Source of the DNA: Pristionchus mayeri
Taxonomy: Eukaryota > Nematoda > Chromadorea > Rhabditida > Neodiplogasteridae
DNA length: 64,000 nucleotides
Assembly: GCA_036245805.1 (NCBI GenBank)
Contig: BTRK01000006.1
Location: forward strand, 9,456,365 to 9,520,364
Reading direction: 5' to 3'
Made by a program: the position numbers and the translations under genes. The notes beneath the pieces are model-generated. The model saw nothing but the letters and a program-made list of their open reading frames with translations. It was not told where the DNA came from and ran no database searches. Below, piece after piece: positions 31,660 through 43,992 of the stretch (within the stretch, counting starts at the first letter, position 1; each line of letters opens with the position of its first letter).

Positions 31660-34171
31660 GCTCAGAGATCAAATATCCTCTCATTCCACTCTTTATTATA
31701 TTTCTTCTATCACCTCACATTTTCCGGCAATTCGTGCGTTTTCTGAGACACATCCGCGGCGAACTTTCGAAAGAGAGTTAATGTCGATTAGATATAACGA
31801 TGTAAATCAAGAATAAAAGTGACCTTCATTTAATTACGTTGCTTTCGGACACATTGTCATGTTCTCAATTGCAGCTCCAACGCATTAACGCTTTCAGAGA
31901 AGCAAAGCACACTAAGGAAACACTGAAACCTCAATGCAACTTCTTCGTTGACAACTATATTTTGTTTTATATTTTTGACAGGACACCAACTCTGAATTAT
32001 ATAATGTACTCACAAATAGAATTCATGATTCGGTGAAACCTAGATACTACAGGAGTGTGATGTCTTTTAAAAGTGCAAGTTTTAGTAAAAGTTAAAAAAA
32101 AATAAATCGACGTGATCACTCTGTTCCGGCCAGCCTACGAGCTTTCCATCCAGTCTCTCGGGTCATCTGAGTCATATTTTCTCTTCGAGTACCCTCTCAA
32201 CCGGTTCTCATTGAGTGTTCCCACACGAGGATGATGCTCTCTCCCTCTCGCGTGCATCCTCACGTAATCGTGCACGACCCGAGTGTCGTGTATGATTGAT
32301 GAAACCTGCCTTTTTTAAATATTAAATGTGCACTAGGTGTTTCCACGTTTCGTCTTTCCTACATCTCTTACGACTCACTCCAACCGACAATGCGATCCTT
32401 ATTTGCTTTTGATAATAAAACAAATAATTAGCCACCTAAGAAGAAGCAAATTTCAATAAATTAAATAAAAAAGAAATATCAAAATTGAGGAAGGAAAGGT
32501 GATTTGATCGGCAATGGACCGCAGACGGAGATCGAAAAGTGAGAGACCAAAGAGACAAAAGTCCTTAAATAATTATCGATTGCTTAATGGATGTGATAGA
32601 GTGATCGAATGAGCGGTAGAGTGTGATAGTATCCAGTGTTGTCAAACATTAGATATGACTTGTTAGGCTCAATGACGATAAAATCATAGAAGAGAGTCCC
32701 TCAGTCTTTCACCTCACTCACTTCGTGATTCGTACACATTCCGGGATCAGCAATCCTACATGAGGCTATTCGACCTCACGATGTCGTAGTCCGTCGAAAT
32801 TCCGCCTGAAGCGATTATAGATTAACTAAAAAATATAATTACCAGAATAGAAAAAATCACTTCATCTCTTACGCAATTGTGTCATTGGATACACCAGGCA
32901 TTTTTATACTGCGCGCGATTCTGAAAGCAAGGAACGGAGCTGGCAGTTAATGATTTGTTCTCACGCGTTCCTCAGTCTCTCTCCTCACTCACTTTGCCAT
33001 ACGTTCATCGCTTTCCATCATTGAACATACATTATACATTTCCACGTTGTCGTAGTCCTGCAATTCGATCTGTGACCAAAGCTAAATAAAAAAATAATAA
33101 TATATTTAAAATATTGGTAATAATAATGTGCGCATGCAGAATGGAAACCTTTTGAATGATAAAATATGTTAATTATAGAGTGCTATTCATTCATTAAAAA
33201 TCTTCAGCGACTCGAGATCAAGAAGCACAAGAAGCCAAAGAATCTGATAATGCAACTTCGAATTTCTTGTAAGTCATCTCAGCAAATGGTGATTGACATA
33301 GGAGATGTTAATGCTTCCTCTATTCCGACACGTATTACACTAATTATTATGATTTTTGAAAAAAAAACAATCAGAAATCGAACAATGCAAATTTGATTCA
33401 ATTTCCATGTGATTTCAAAATGTGCGATCACGGCGTTTCTACGTTACTTCTTTCCTACATCTATTGCACGGCACTTGAACAGACAATATCTTGCTGATTT
33501 CTTGATAAGTAAACAAATACTTCACTTAATACTTACAAATACTTACAAACGTCAAGTTAAAGTTTAAATATACAATTCAATAACATATAAAAAATGACGA
33601 AAACGAAAATTTGAAAATTTGGAGAAGCGATGCGGTTTCATTAAGTGGAAAAAAGTAGACCAACAATGGATCGCTGAAGTAGTTTGAAAATGGATTAAGA
33701 AGGGAGACACCGCACACACGTGTACAACATTGATGTAATTATAATTTGATTAATGTGTGCACTAAACCGATCTATGATTGTACATTATCGAAAATTGGAT
33801 GAAATTGGAAAATTGGATTGACTGGAATAAGAAGAAATCATCAATGAATCGGATCCAGTTAACTCCTAAAACACGAAAACACAACCTAGATGTACCTAGC
33901 CATGATATATTAGATTGTTGCGAAAGTCTTGCCCGGCGTTTGATCTTTCCGATTTTTCTCCTTTCTGAACTCCAGTGCCTGATATCTCAGAATTGTTGAA
34001 GATGGTGTACCGTTGTTTCACGAGCATAATTGATTTCAATCGTGATCAGAATAAATGCCATGAAATTTGAGATTTCATAAATTAGCAAAAAAAAATTGCG
34101 AAATTTTGCATCGAAATTTGGTGTGAATTCTTATCTGTCAGATACAAGAGATCGAAGTCTAAATAATATCC
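31660..34171 (-). pseudogene. Scattered hydrolase-copy fragments
   Basis: Minus-strand remnants: GTGAGTGAGG-type donors of the ESxERI exon near 32700 and 32980; a CRKDET-type block near 32345; a CRKEV block near 33430; a membrane-exon relic near 32530; and FFGFLCFLISSR at 33211-33245. No complete exon border pair survives. Confidence 0.35.
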
Positions 34172-37100
34172 ATATATGAGAGGAATCGCGAGAGAATCGA
34201 CCATTTTAGGGGGGTAGGCGGCAGTGAAATTCAAACTCGAGCGCTCTACAAATTTGGCACAAGGTATTTCAAATGATGCTCTTTCAAACTTCGTCGTCAG
34301 AATTTTGATAACTGTCGTCTTCTTCGAGATTCAGAAGGCCAAACATGATACTATCACTTTTCGACAGTCAAATCGGGCGCATTCAAATGATCATAACATC
34401 GTTTAAATTAAAGATAGAAGGCCGTTATTTTTTTACAAAGAAAGAGGGGATCCAGGGCTACAACTTCTATGTTGACCATGTCATTCCCAGTGCAGGCCCT
34501 GGTGCGGGGCGGTCGGTCGGACTAAAAATGTCGAAATTTTTCAAATCGGAAAAACCCACCAAAGTTATTATGCGGAAGTTATAGTCCATATATGTGACTA
34601 ACTTTTCGCCAAAAACCAGACAAATCGTGAAGATGAAAAAAAAAGAGCGCACACTTTAATAGGGTGGTCCCAGAATGGGTGCCAGACAGAGAAACTTCCA
34701 AAAGTTTAATTGGCAGCTATCGGGCTCAAATATATCCAAAATCATCTAAAACAACATTTCAAGTTGTTTCCCCAATAGTTATAGCACTTTCAATGGTCAA
34801 AAACTACAGTATGACCTCAAATTCAAAAATCGATATTTTGACCCTCAACAACCTATGGTAGTTTTGCGCCTTTCCACGGATTCCTCAGAAGAAATATCAT
34901 GTTTGCAGATGCGTTCTTTATCTGAGACGTTTCAAGGAATGTCCTACATTAATTGGAACCGATTTAGTGCAATTGCACCCATACCATAGGTTGTTGAGGG
35001 TCAAAATATCGATTTTTGAATTTGAGGTCATACTATAGTTTTTGATCATTGAAAGTGCTATATATATTGGGGAAACAACTTGAAATGTTGTTTTAGATGA
35101 TTTTGGATATATTTAATAGGGTGGCCCCAGAATGGGTGCCAGACAGAGAAACTTCCAAAAGTTTAATTGGCAGCTATCGGGCTCAAATATATCCAAAATC
35201 ATCTAAAACAACATTTCAAGTTGTTTCCCCAATAGTTATAGCACTTTCAATGGTCAAAAACTACAGTATGACCTCAAATTCAAAAATCGATATTTTGACC
35301 CTCAACAACCTATGGTAGTTTTGCGCCTTTCCACGGATTCCTCAGAAGAAATATCATGTTTGCAGATGCGTTCTTTATCTGAGACGTTTCAAGGAATGTT
35401 CCTACATTAATTGGAACCGATTTAGTGCAATTGCACCCTTACCATAGGTTGTTGAGGGTCAAAATATCGATTTTTGAATTTGAGGTCATACTATAGTTTT
35501 TGACCATTGAAAGTGCTATTAACTATTGGGGAAACAACCTGAAATGTTGTTTTAGATGATTTTGGATATATTTAATAGGGTGGCCCCAGAATGGGTGCCA
35601 GACAGAGAAACTTCCAAAAGTTTAATTGGCAGCTATCGGGCTCAAATATATCCAAAATCATCTAAAACAACATTTCAAGTTGTTTCCCCAATAGTTATAG
35701 CACTTTCAATGGTCAAAAACTACAGTATGACCTCAAATTCAAAAATCGATATTTTGACCCTCAACAACCTATGGTAGTTTTGCGCCTTTCCACGGATTCC
35801 TCAGAAGAAATATCATGTTTGCAGATGCGTTCTTTATCTGAGACGTTTCAAGGAATGTCCTACATTAATTGGAACCGATTTAGTGCAATTGCACCCATAC
35901 CATAGGTTGTTGAGGGTCAAAATATCGATTTTTGAATTTGATGTCATACTATAGTTTTTGATCATTGAAAGTGCTATATATATTGGGGAAACAACTTGAA
36001 ATGTTGTTTTAGATGATTTTGGATATATTTAATAGGGTGGCCCCAGAATGGGTGCCAGACAGAGAAACTTCCAAAAGTTTAATTGGCAGCTATCGGGCTC
36101 AAATATATCCAAAATCATCTAAAACAACATTTCAAGTTGTTTCCCCAATAGTTATAGCACTTTCAATGGTCAAAAACTACAGTATGACCTCAAATTCAAA
36201 AATCGATATTTTGACCCTCAACAACCTATGGTAGTTTTGCGCCTTTCCACGGATTCCTCAGAAGAAATATCATGTTTGCAGATGCGTTCTTTATCTGAGA
36301 CGTTTCAAGGAATGTCCTACATTAATTGGAACCGATTTAGTGCAATTGCACCCATACCATAGGTTGTTGAGGGTCAAAATATCGATTTTTGAATTTGATG
36401 TCATACTATAGTTTTTGATCATTGAAAGTGCTATATATATTGGGGAAACAACTTGAAATGTTGTTTTAGATGATTTTGGATATATTTAATAGGGTGGCCC
36501 CAGAATGGGTGCCAGACAGAGAAACTTCCAAAAGTTTAATTGGCAGCTATCGGGCTCAAATATATCCAAAATCATCTAAAACAACATTTCAAGTTGTTTC
36601 CCCAATAGTTATAGCACTTTCAATGGTCAAAAACTACAGTATGACCTCAAATTCAAAAATCGATATTTTGACCCTCAACAACCTATGGTAGTTTTGCGCC
36701 TTTCCACGGATTCCTCAGAAGAAATATCATGTTTGCAGATGCGTTCTTTATCTGAGACGTTTCAAGGAATGTCCTACATTAATTGGAACCGATTTAGTGC
36801 AATTGCACCCATACCATAGGTTGTTGAGGGTCAAAATATCGATTTTTGAATTTGATGTCATACTATAGTTTTTGATCATTGAAAGTGCTATATATATTGG
36901 GGAAACAACTTGAAATGTTGTTTTAGATGATTTTGGATATATTTAATAGGGTGGCCCCAGAATGGGTGCCAGACAGAGAAACTTCCAAAAGTTTAATTGG
37001 CAGCTATCGGGCTCAAATATATCCAAAATCATCTAAAACAACATTTCAAGTTGTTTCCCCAATAGTTATAGCACTTTCAATGGTCAAAAACTACAGTATG

Positions 37101-37952
37101 ACCTCAAATTCAAAAATCGATATTTTGACCCTCAACAACCTATGGTAGTTTTGCGCCTTTCCACGGATTCCTCAGAAGAAATATCATGTTTGCAGATGCG
37201 TTCTTTATCTGAGACGTTTCAAGGAATGTTCCTACATTAATTGGAACCGATTTAGTGCAATTGCACCCATACCATAGGTTGTTGAGGGTCAAAATATCGA
37301 TTTTTGAATTTGAGGTCATACTATAGTTTTTGACCATTGAAAGTGCTATAACTATTGGGGAAACAACCTGAAATGTTGTTTTAGATGATTTTGGATATAT
37401 TTGAGCCCGATAGCTGCCAATTAAACTTTTAGAAGTTTCTCTGTCTGGCACCCATTCTGGGGCCACCCTATTAAAGTGTGCGCTCTTTTTTTTTCATCTT
37501 CACGATTTGTCTGGTTTTTGGCGAACAGTTAGTCACATATAGGGACTATAACTTCCGCATAATAACTTTGGTGGGTTTTTCCGATTTGAAAAATTTCGAC
37601 ATTTTTAGTCCGACCGACCGCCCCGCACCAGGGCCTGCACTGGGAATGACATGGTCAACATAGAAGTTGTAGCCCTGGATCCCCTCTTTCTTTGTAAAAA
37701 AAGAACGACCTTCTATCTTTAATTTAAACGATGTTATGATCATTTGAATGCGCCCGATTTGACTGCCGAAAAGTGATAGTATCATGTTTGGCCTTCTGAA
37801 TCTCTAAGATGACGACAGTTATCAAAATTCTGACGACGCAGTTTGAAAGAGCATCATTTGAAATACCTTGTGCCACATTTGTAGAGGGATCGCTCGAGTT
37901 TGAATTTCACTGCCGCTGAGTAGTCGATTCTCTCGCGATTCCTCTCATATAT
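34172..37952. mobile_element. Foldback element, 3.8 kb, with an internal tandem array
   Basis: Ends ATATATGAGAGGAATCGCG and its mirror. Arms of about 490-550 bases (34172-34660 against about 37460-37952; GGCCAAACATGATACTATC, CGTTTAAATTAAAGATAGAAGG) enclose the 457-bp array. No transposase. Confidence 0.8.
34657..37395. repeat. Six tandem 457-459-bp units, each a hairpin
   Basis: The block AATAGGGTGG-CCCAGAATGG recurs at about 34657, 35115, 35574, 36031, 36488 and 36945. Within each unit the first 135 bases after CAAATATATCC return as their reverse complement about 120 bases later. The recurring 73-codon open frame is a by-product. Units are almost identical; the first and last are variants. 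Confidence 0.85.
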
Positions 37953-39145
37953 TTTGGATGAGCATAGTGTGCTCGTTAACAAAAGCACAAACGATCGATC
38001 ATTCACGCTGCGCAAGAAATGAAAACTTGATAGAATTATCAAAATCAGCATTCCAAGAACAATTTCAATGATTTGATTAGCCATATTTAGTCAACGCAAT
38101 TATGAATAATTCCGATACTTCATTTTTAAGAAGAACATAATAAGATAATTATAATTTCGATCGATATTTATCCCTTCGTCTCCTTACCCAAAAACGTGAA
38201 GACAAAATCGTATTTAGCTAAAAGGTGTTCACTATAAATTCTCAAAAAGGGACACGTCTAAAGAAAGGATTTTAGCACTGACTTATAGAAGGGATCATAA
38301 GTGATGTATTCGCATAGCTGTGTACACATGTACTTCAGGTATGGCCATATTTCAATTCTCCATAAAATTATGATAGAAGGAAAAGTCTTGATTAACTCAT
38401 ATCGCAAGATTTGAACTATAAGTATGCATTTCTAAATGAAATGATAAGTCTGATCTAAGGTGCGCTAGAATGAACATTGATACCGTCATAGTATAAGAAA
38501 AACCAGGTAAGTCTGAAATGAATTAGAATGCCAACGCAGACAGCGGCATTAAAATGATAAAATCGAGCAAGACTTTCGCAACAACCTAATAGAAGTAATG
38601 ATTTATTTCAGAAAAAACAGATCTGATCTAGTGAATACGAAGAAAAAATTCGAATAAACCTCATCGCTGAAACGCAAGCCTCATTGCTCATTTCCACTTT
38701 AATCATGCTACCTACATAGACTCATAACTCGCTCCACATAAAAATTGCATAATACCTAGTAAATTCATAAATATTTTTCCATTATAATTCATAGTAAATC
38801 GAGTTCCTTAATGTTACCCAACACCCCTGAAAATATTTGAATCTTCGCGCTTGCCTGATCACGCCCGTTCTCTTGTGTTTGCCTACTCTCTCCCTCCTGT
38901 TGTCGTGATCAAGCACGCGCGCAAATACAAATGATTCTGACAGTTGTTGGGTAACAAATCAATTCGGAATATCCGTCGCCATTGATTCAACATTCGTACT
39001 GAGAGAGGAAGAATTGGAAAGTCAGCATCACTCAGAGATAATAGATCATCGATATTCGAGCTGCAAATGAGAGATCAAAGATCAAGTCGTAAACGTGCTG
39101 GGAATTTACTTACGAATTGAGAATATTTTAGAGTTTATAAATTGG
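37953..39145. other. Hydrolase-copy flank, no exon pair found
   Basis: Only one dispersed block is clear (GTTTATTCGAATTTTTTC after GTTTCAGCGATGAG on the minus strand, near 38650). Confidence 0.3.
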
Positions 39146-39379
39146 AAGACAAAGTTCAACAGGATTTCCAAGTACCAGATGAATGCAATGAAGGAGTCAG
39201 CCCGTTGCATATAATCGCAAAAAAAGCTGGAAACATTCGCAAAAGAACTTAGAGAAAGCACAATAGAAAAAGCCTTGACCTGAGTCTTATTTTTCGTTCA
39301 CAACTTTTTTGAAAAATACATTGTTTCGAAATGCTGCATCACAAGACGATTTCAAGATGCGCCTTTCTTAGATCAAATA

Positions 39380-40684
39380 TCACACGTTTTCTGATAGAAC
39401 GCAGGTGCAGTGTTTCAAAATATTCACAGTGCTCCGATCTCGACAGAATTTGGACCAACGATTCATGCCAGGATTTATAGTTTTTCGTGAAAAGTCTGGA
39501 GCCGTAAAGTAAAAAAATGCCTAAATTCCGGCTCTGAGAACTTCACAAGTTCTGTAATCAATAACTTGGTTCAAAATTATCATAGAAGGTCGCTCAAATG
39601 ACAGAAATGATCATCTTAACGAGTTATACAACTTGTATGTCGAAGTCATCGTGGAGAGGCTTCGAAATGACATACGAAAAAAATACGAAAAAACGAAAAT
39701 GGGTGTTCAAATATTAGCCGCCCTGAAAAATATTTTGCCTTTTACAAGTTGGTTTATTACATTTTCGAATTCTCCAGATCATTTTACATCGGTTACCTTT
39801 ATTTAAGAATTTTAAAATTTAATCCCGGGCATTTATAGCTTTCAGAATACCAAAAACAGCCATTTTTTTGAAAATTTCGAAAAATCAAAGATGAATAAGT
39901 CCCGAATTCTTGCTTCCACACTGGAACTGTTGGGCTAAAATATCATTTCGGGGTCAGTACAATCAGTTTTGAGGTTTGGAGGCAAATTCGAGATGAAAAA
40001 ATTTCGGGATGAAAAAGGCCACTTTTTCATTGAAAAGTGTCGAAACATTCGATAAAACAATTTTTTCTTCAAAACACTCACAAACCTCAAAACTTATTGT
40101 ACTGACCCCGAAATGATATTTTAGCCCGACAGTTCCAGTTTGGAAGCAAGAATTCGGGAATTATTTATCTGTGATTTTTCGAAATTTTCAAAAAAATGGC
40201 TGTTTTTGGTATTCTGAAAGCTATAAATGCCCGGGATTAAATTTTAAAATTCTGAAATAAAGGTAACCGATGTAAAATGATCTGGTAAATTCGAAAATGC
40301 AATAAACCAACTTGTAAAAGGCAAAATATTTTTCAGGGCGGCAAATATTTGAACACAGATTTTCGTTTTTTCGTAGTTTTCCATGTCACTTCGAAGCCTC
40401 TCCACGATGACTTCGACATAAAAGTTGTAGAACTCGTTGAGTTGATCATTTCTGTTTTTTGAGCGACTTTCTATGATAATTTTGAACCAAGTTATTGATT
40501 ACAGAACTTTTTAAGTTCTGAGAGCCGGAATTTAGGCATTTTTTACTTTACGGCTCTAGACTTTTCATGAAAAACTATAAATCCTGGCATGAATCGTTGG
40601 CCAAAATTTTGTCGAGATCGGAGCACTATGAATATTTTGTAACACTAGGTCTTAGATTCATGCAATCTCTCAGAAAACGCGTGA
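39380..40684. mobile_element. Foldback element, 1305 bp, TA target, empty site known
   Basis: Ends TCACACGTTTTCTGAT and CTCAGAAAACGCGTGA flanked by TA. The paralogous sequence at 56653-56675 reads GATCAAATATACAAAAC without the element, fixing the borders and the TA duplication. The arms pair for about 600 bases each; the 115-codon open frame at its right end is not a gene. Confidence 0.9.
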
Positions 40685-40814
40685 TATACAAAACTTCTGC
40701 AACCGACTCGAGGGTGATCGCTTCCGATAAAATGTTATTTGTCGTTAATTGTATGTCAATGTGCAGTATAGATTACGATGCCTTGATGAAAGTTAAAGTT
40801 GTTCAACACTTTTC

Positions 40815-40860
40815 TTTGGTGTCTCGTGCTGAGTTTTTAGTCACCAGCAGCTGGCGACTT
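40815..40860 (+). pseudogene. Plus-strand nucleophile-type block
   Basis: TTTGGTGTCTCG...GTCACCAGCAGCTGG resembles the hydrolase nucleophile block but on the plus strand; repeated at 56805-56850 by the segmental duplication. Confidence 0.25.
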
Positions 40861-40891
40861 ATAATGGAAGAATGTCACCATACTGTAAATA

Positions 40892-41991
40892 TAACAGACT
40901 GTCTGAAAACCTGAAGACTGAAAAATATAACAGTAAGAAAATCAACACATATCTTCAGCGACTTGGCACAGGCCGAAAATTGAAATTCCTACTGACTTCA
41001 CCAATAGGTCGGCCTCGAATCCGACGAGCATCGCCAGATTTTCGATCCGCATCCGCGCGGTCGCGGGCGCGGATTTTGAAAAATTAACTGCGGTAGCCTC
41101 AAAATTTTTATATCGACGCCTATCACTGCGGCGGTAGGGGCGCGTCATTCCTTGACAAGTTCTAAGACTTTTTTACTCCGGGGGGTTTTTCGATCAGATT
41201 CCATCTAACGCCTGAAATCGATATTGTCACTTTTATTTCGGACACGAATGCAATTCTCCAGAAGTTTTTCAAGAATCCCCCTAAATATTATTTGTGTTAT
41301 AGCTTCTGCTTGAGCCAATACATCTTTCAGTATAAAGGCGCAATTTAAAATTTTCCGTAAGTTAGCTAATATGAATTATGAATGAATTGTGGTGTAATTT
41401 TTGGGTTACTGTAGGCGAGTGCAAAAGTTGGACGACTTTTCCCAATTGGTGTAAATTAGTATAAAATCGATTTTCCAACCATGTTACACCAATTGGGAAA
41501 AGTCGACCAACAGTAACCCACAAATTAAACCACAATTCATTCATAATTAATATTAGCTAACTTACGGAAAATTTTAAATTGCGCCTTTCTTCAGAAAGAT
41601 GTATTGGCTCAAGTAGAAGCTATAACTCGAATATTATTTAGGGGGATTCTTAAAACATTTCTGGAGAATTGCATTCGTGTCCGAAATAAAAGTGACAATA
41701 TCGATTTCCGGCGTTAGATGGAATCTGATCGAAAACTCCCCGGTGTAAAAAAATCTTAGAATTTGTCAAGGAATGCAGCGCCCATACTACCGCAGTGATA
41801 GGTGTCGATATAGAAATTTTGATGCTACCGTAGTTAATTCTTCAAAATCCGAGCCCGCTTCCGCGCGGATGCGGATCGAAAATCTGGCGATGCTTCTCGT
41901 CCTCGTCGAGGCCGACCTATTGTTGAAGTCAGTAGGAATTTGAATTTTCGGCCTGTGCCAAGTCTATTTCGATTCTGTCAGATAGCGTGTT
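40892..41991. mobile_element. Foldback element, 1.1 kb, ACTATCTGAG family
   Basis: Inverted arms with GACTTGGCACAGGCCGAAAA, GTCGGCCTCG and the GC-rich hairpin (GATCCGCATCCGCGCGG). The centre is at about 41450. The right end reads CAGATAGCGTGTT next to TA. Its left half is also present at 56880-57383. Confidence 0.8.
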
Positions 41992-42276
41992 TATGTTTGA
42001 AAAATAATTATAATGTGACATTCTGTGGCGCCTATTCCAATTTCAAAGGAGATAACTCTGCTAGTAGTTAATGGCTTATTGTTAGAAGTAACGACATTTT
42101 TCTGACAGGCGAACTCGTTATTATAATTCGAAAACAAAAAGTCCAAAGGGAAATCTTTTCCACAAAATACGTTTTTCGCATAATTTCGACAAGAGCGATC
42201 GCTAGGTGTTTCCGCGCCACCTCTGTCCTACATCCCTGGCGCAACACCCGAGTGGACAATGCGTAGTCCGCTCGAT

Positions 42277-42545
42277 AAGGCAGCCCTTGAACGCACGCAT
42301 CGCGTCCCTTTTCCCTCACTCTGACCCGGCGCAGTTAGAGCGCACCCTCTCGCCTGCTTAATTATGCGAGCGCGCCCTCCGCCTGCGAAACGAGGGCTCG
42401 CCCCTCTCTTTAACGTTGCGATGCCTATGTTAAGTAACTCTCTCACTGAAAAATAGAATAAATGTTGGTGGTTCGAATAAATCGAGAGCGCGGGAAACAG
42501 CCATGCGACGCGTGTCTTTCAAGTCTGCTCCTTCGTTGTCCTAAC
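42277..42545. repeat. GC-rich dispersed repeat, copy 2
   Basis: Reverse orientation relative to 11388-11641; runs from AAGGCAGCCCTTGAACGC to CTTCGTTGTCC. Confidence 0.7.
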
Positions 42546-42794
42546 GACCCTTGAGTCGCTTAGGTCTTCATAATAAAGAAGAAATATCATTCTTCCTGAG
42601 AGCCGAATTGTAGAGTTCAAATAAATAAATGAAAGAACTAACGAAAATTGAGGAAGGAAAGGAGCTGTATTAATTCGGGGAACAATACGTTTTTCATTTG
42701 ATTCCAAAATTAGCAATGACTAGGCGATTCAGCGCCGCTTCTTTCCTATATCGTTGAAGCAATACTTTATAACACAATATGAGCACGCTCTCAC

Positions 42795-42872
42795 ATCGAT
42801 AATAATAATTAGTAATAATTAATAGTTATAACTAGTAATTAGTAATAATTAATAATAATTAATTAGTTTCCG
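42795..42872. repeat. AT-rich low-complexity tract
   Basis: Imperfect TAATAATTAG repeats, also present at 58735-58805. Confidence 0.8.
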
Positions 42873-43992
42873 CCTTATAGTTGTAAGAACCTATTTTAAA
42901 ATTAAAATTCATTAAATAAAAGAACTATCGAAAACTAAGGAAGAAAAAGTACTGCTTCCTTTCGGGGAAGAAATTGATGAAAACGAAGATCGAGAAGTGA
43001 GGAAGAAGAGGATAAACCTCTCAAACTCACACAATTCTGAACTGTTATCAACTGAGTAAAAAAAGAACGATAGCCGTTGTTTCTAATCGTGTGAATCAAA
43101 CATCATTAGAATTGGGACACTTGAGGAACTGATTATCAAAGAAGTGAATATTTCGTGAATAAAGCAACATAGCGCTGCCGAGATGCATCTAGTGATGTCA
43201 GCGCAGCGAGACTCCTTCAAATCACACAATGCAGAAAGTAAGAGATCATCATCATCTCATTAATGCCGTTGCCACACGGTTGCTGCATGCATAGTTGGAA
43301 GTTTCACATTCCACAAAACAATCAATATACAGCTACCGTACATCACTCGCTGACTAGATCGTCGATGACGTCATTGAGGAAGTCGAAGAAGCAGTGAAAG
43401 ACGAACTCATTGTAAATCACAGAGAAAATGGGTCATAATGAAAAAGACACATTTTGTCCATTCATCAAAAAATTGACATTCAAACATCCTGCTCACTGGT
43501 ATGAGATACAAGCATTGTTGTTCAAAGGTGGATGCTGATACTATTGCTGCTGTCTCCCTACACAGTTTTCTCATCCCCTCGACATAACCAGAATCATGCT
43601 GGGGGAAATAATACGAGTAGCAGCACTCCAACTTCTGTACGTTCCGAATTAGATTAATTGAAAAAAATACGAAGACAACGTATCACTGTATAGTAAGGCA
43701 GCTTTAGAATCACAATAAATGACACGAAACTACCTGAATTGTTAAAGTAATAATTGCATGGGCAGTACTTTCGCTGATTTGTACTGCTACATTTTAGATC
43801 TAATCATAACGTTAATCCAATTGGCATACCAATGTCTCATTTTGGCAAACAGCTTACTGTTGAGGTAGTTAAGAGAGGAAGAAGAATAGAAACCGAGGAG
43901 ACACGAACTATAGCATCAACCAAGTATTGATTGTTTAAAGGAAAACAAATAGTGATATCTGAGCGAGAGATATCGATCACTAAGTGGAAATA

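Larger units (their letters stand above)
42068..43300 (-). pseudogene. Hydrolase-copy fragments in the duplicated segment
   Basis: CRTEVARKHLAIALVEI (42180-42235) and YRKEAALNRLVIANFGI (42695-42745) on the minus strand, and a degenerate membrane-exon block near 42970. Their repeats lie at 58120-58720. Confidence 0.4.

Noticed and set aside
34657..37395. CRISPR-like regular repetition
   Set aside because: Units are 457 bp and repeat without unique spacers, in a eukaryotic foldback.
34664..37466. Recurring 73-codon open frame (RVAPEWVPDRE...)
   Set aside because: A by-product of the 457-bp tandem unit; the unit is a hairpin and the frame overlaps both of its arms.
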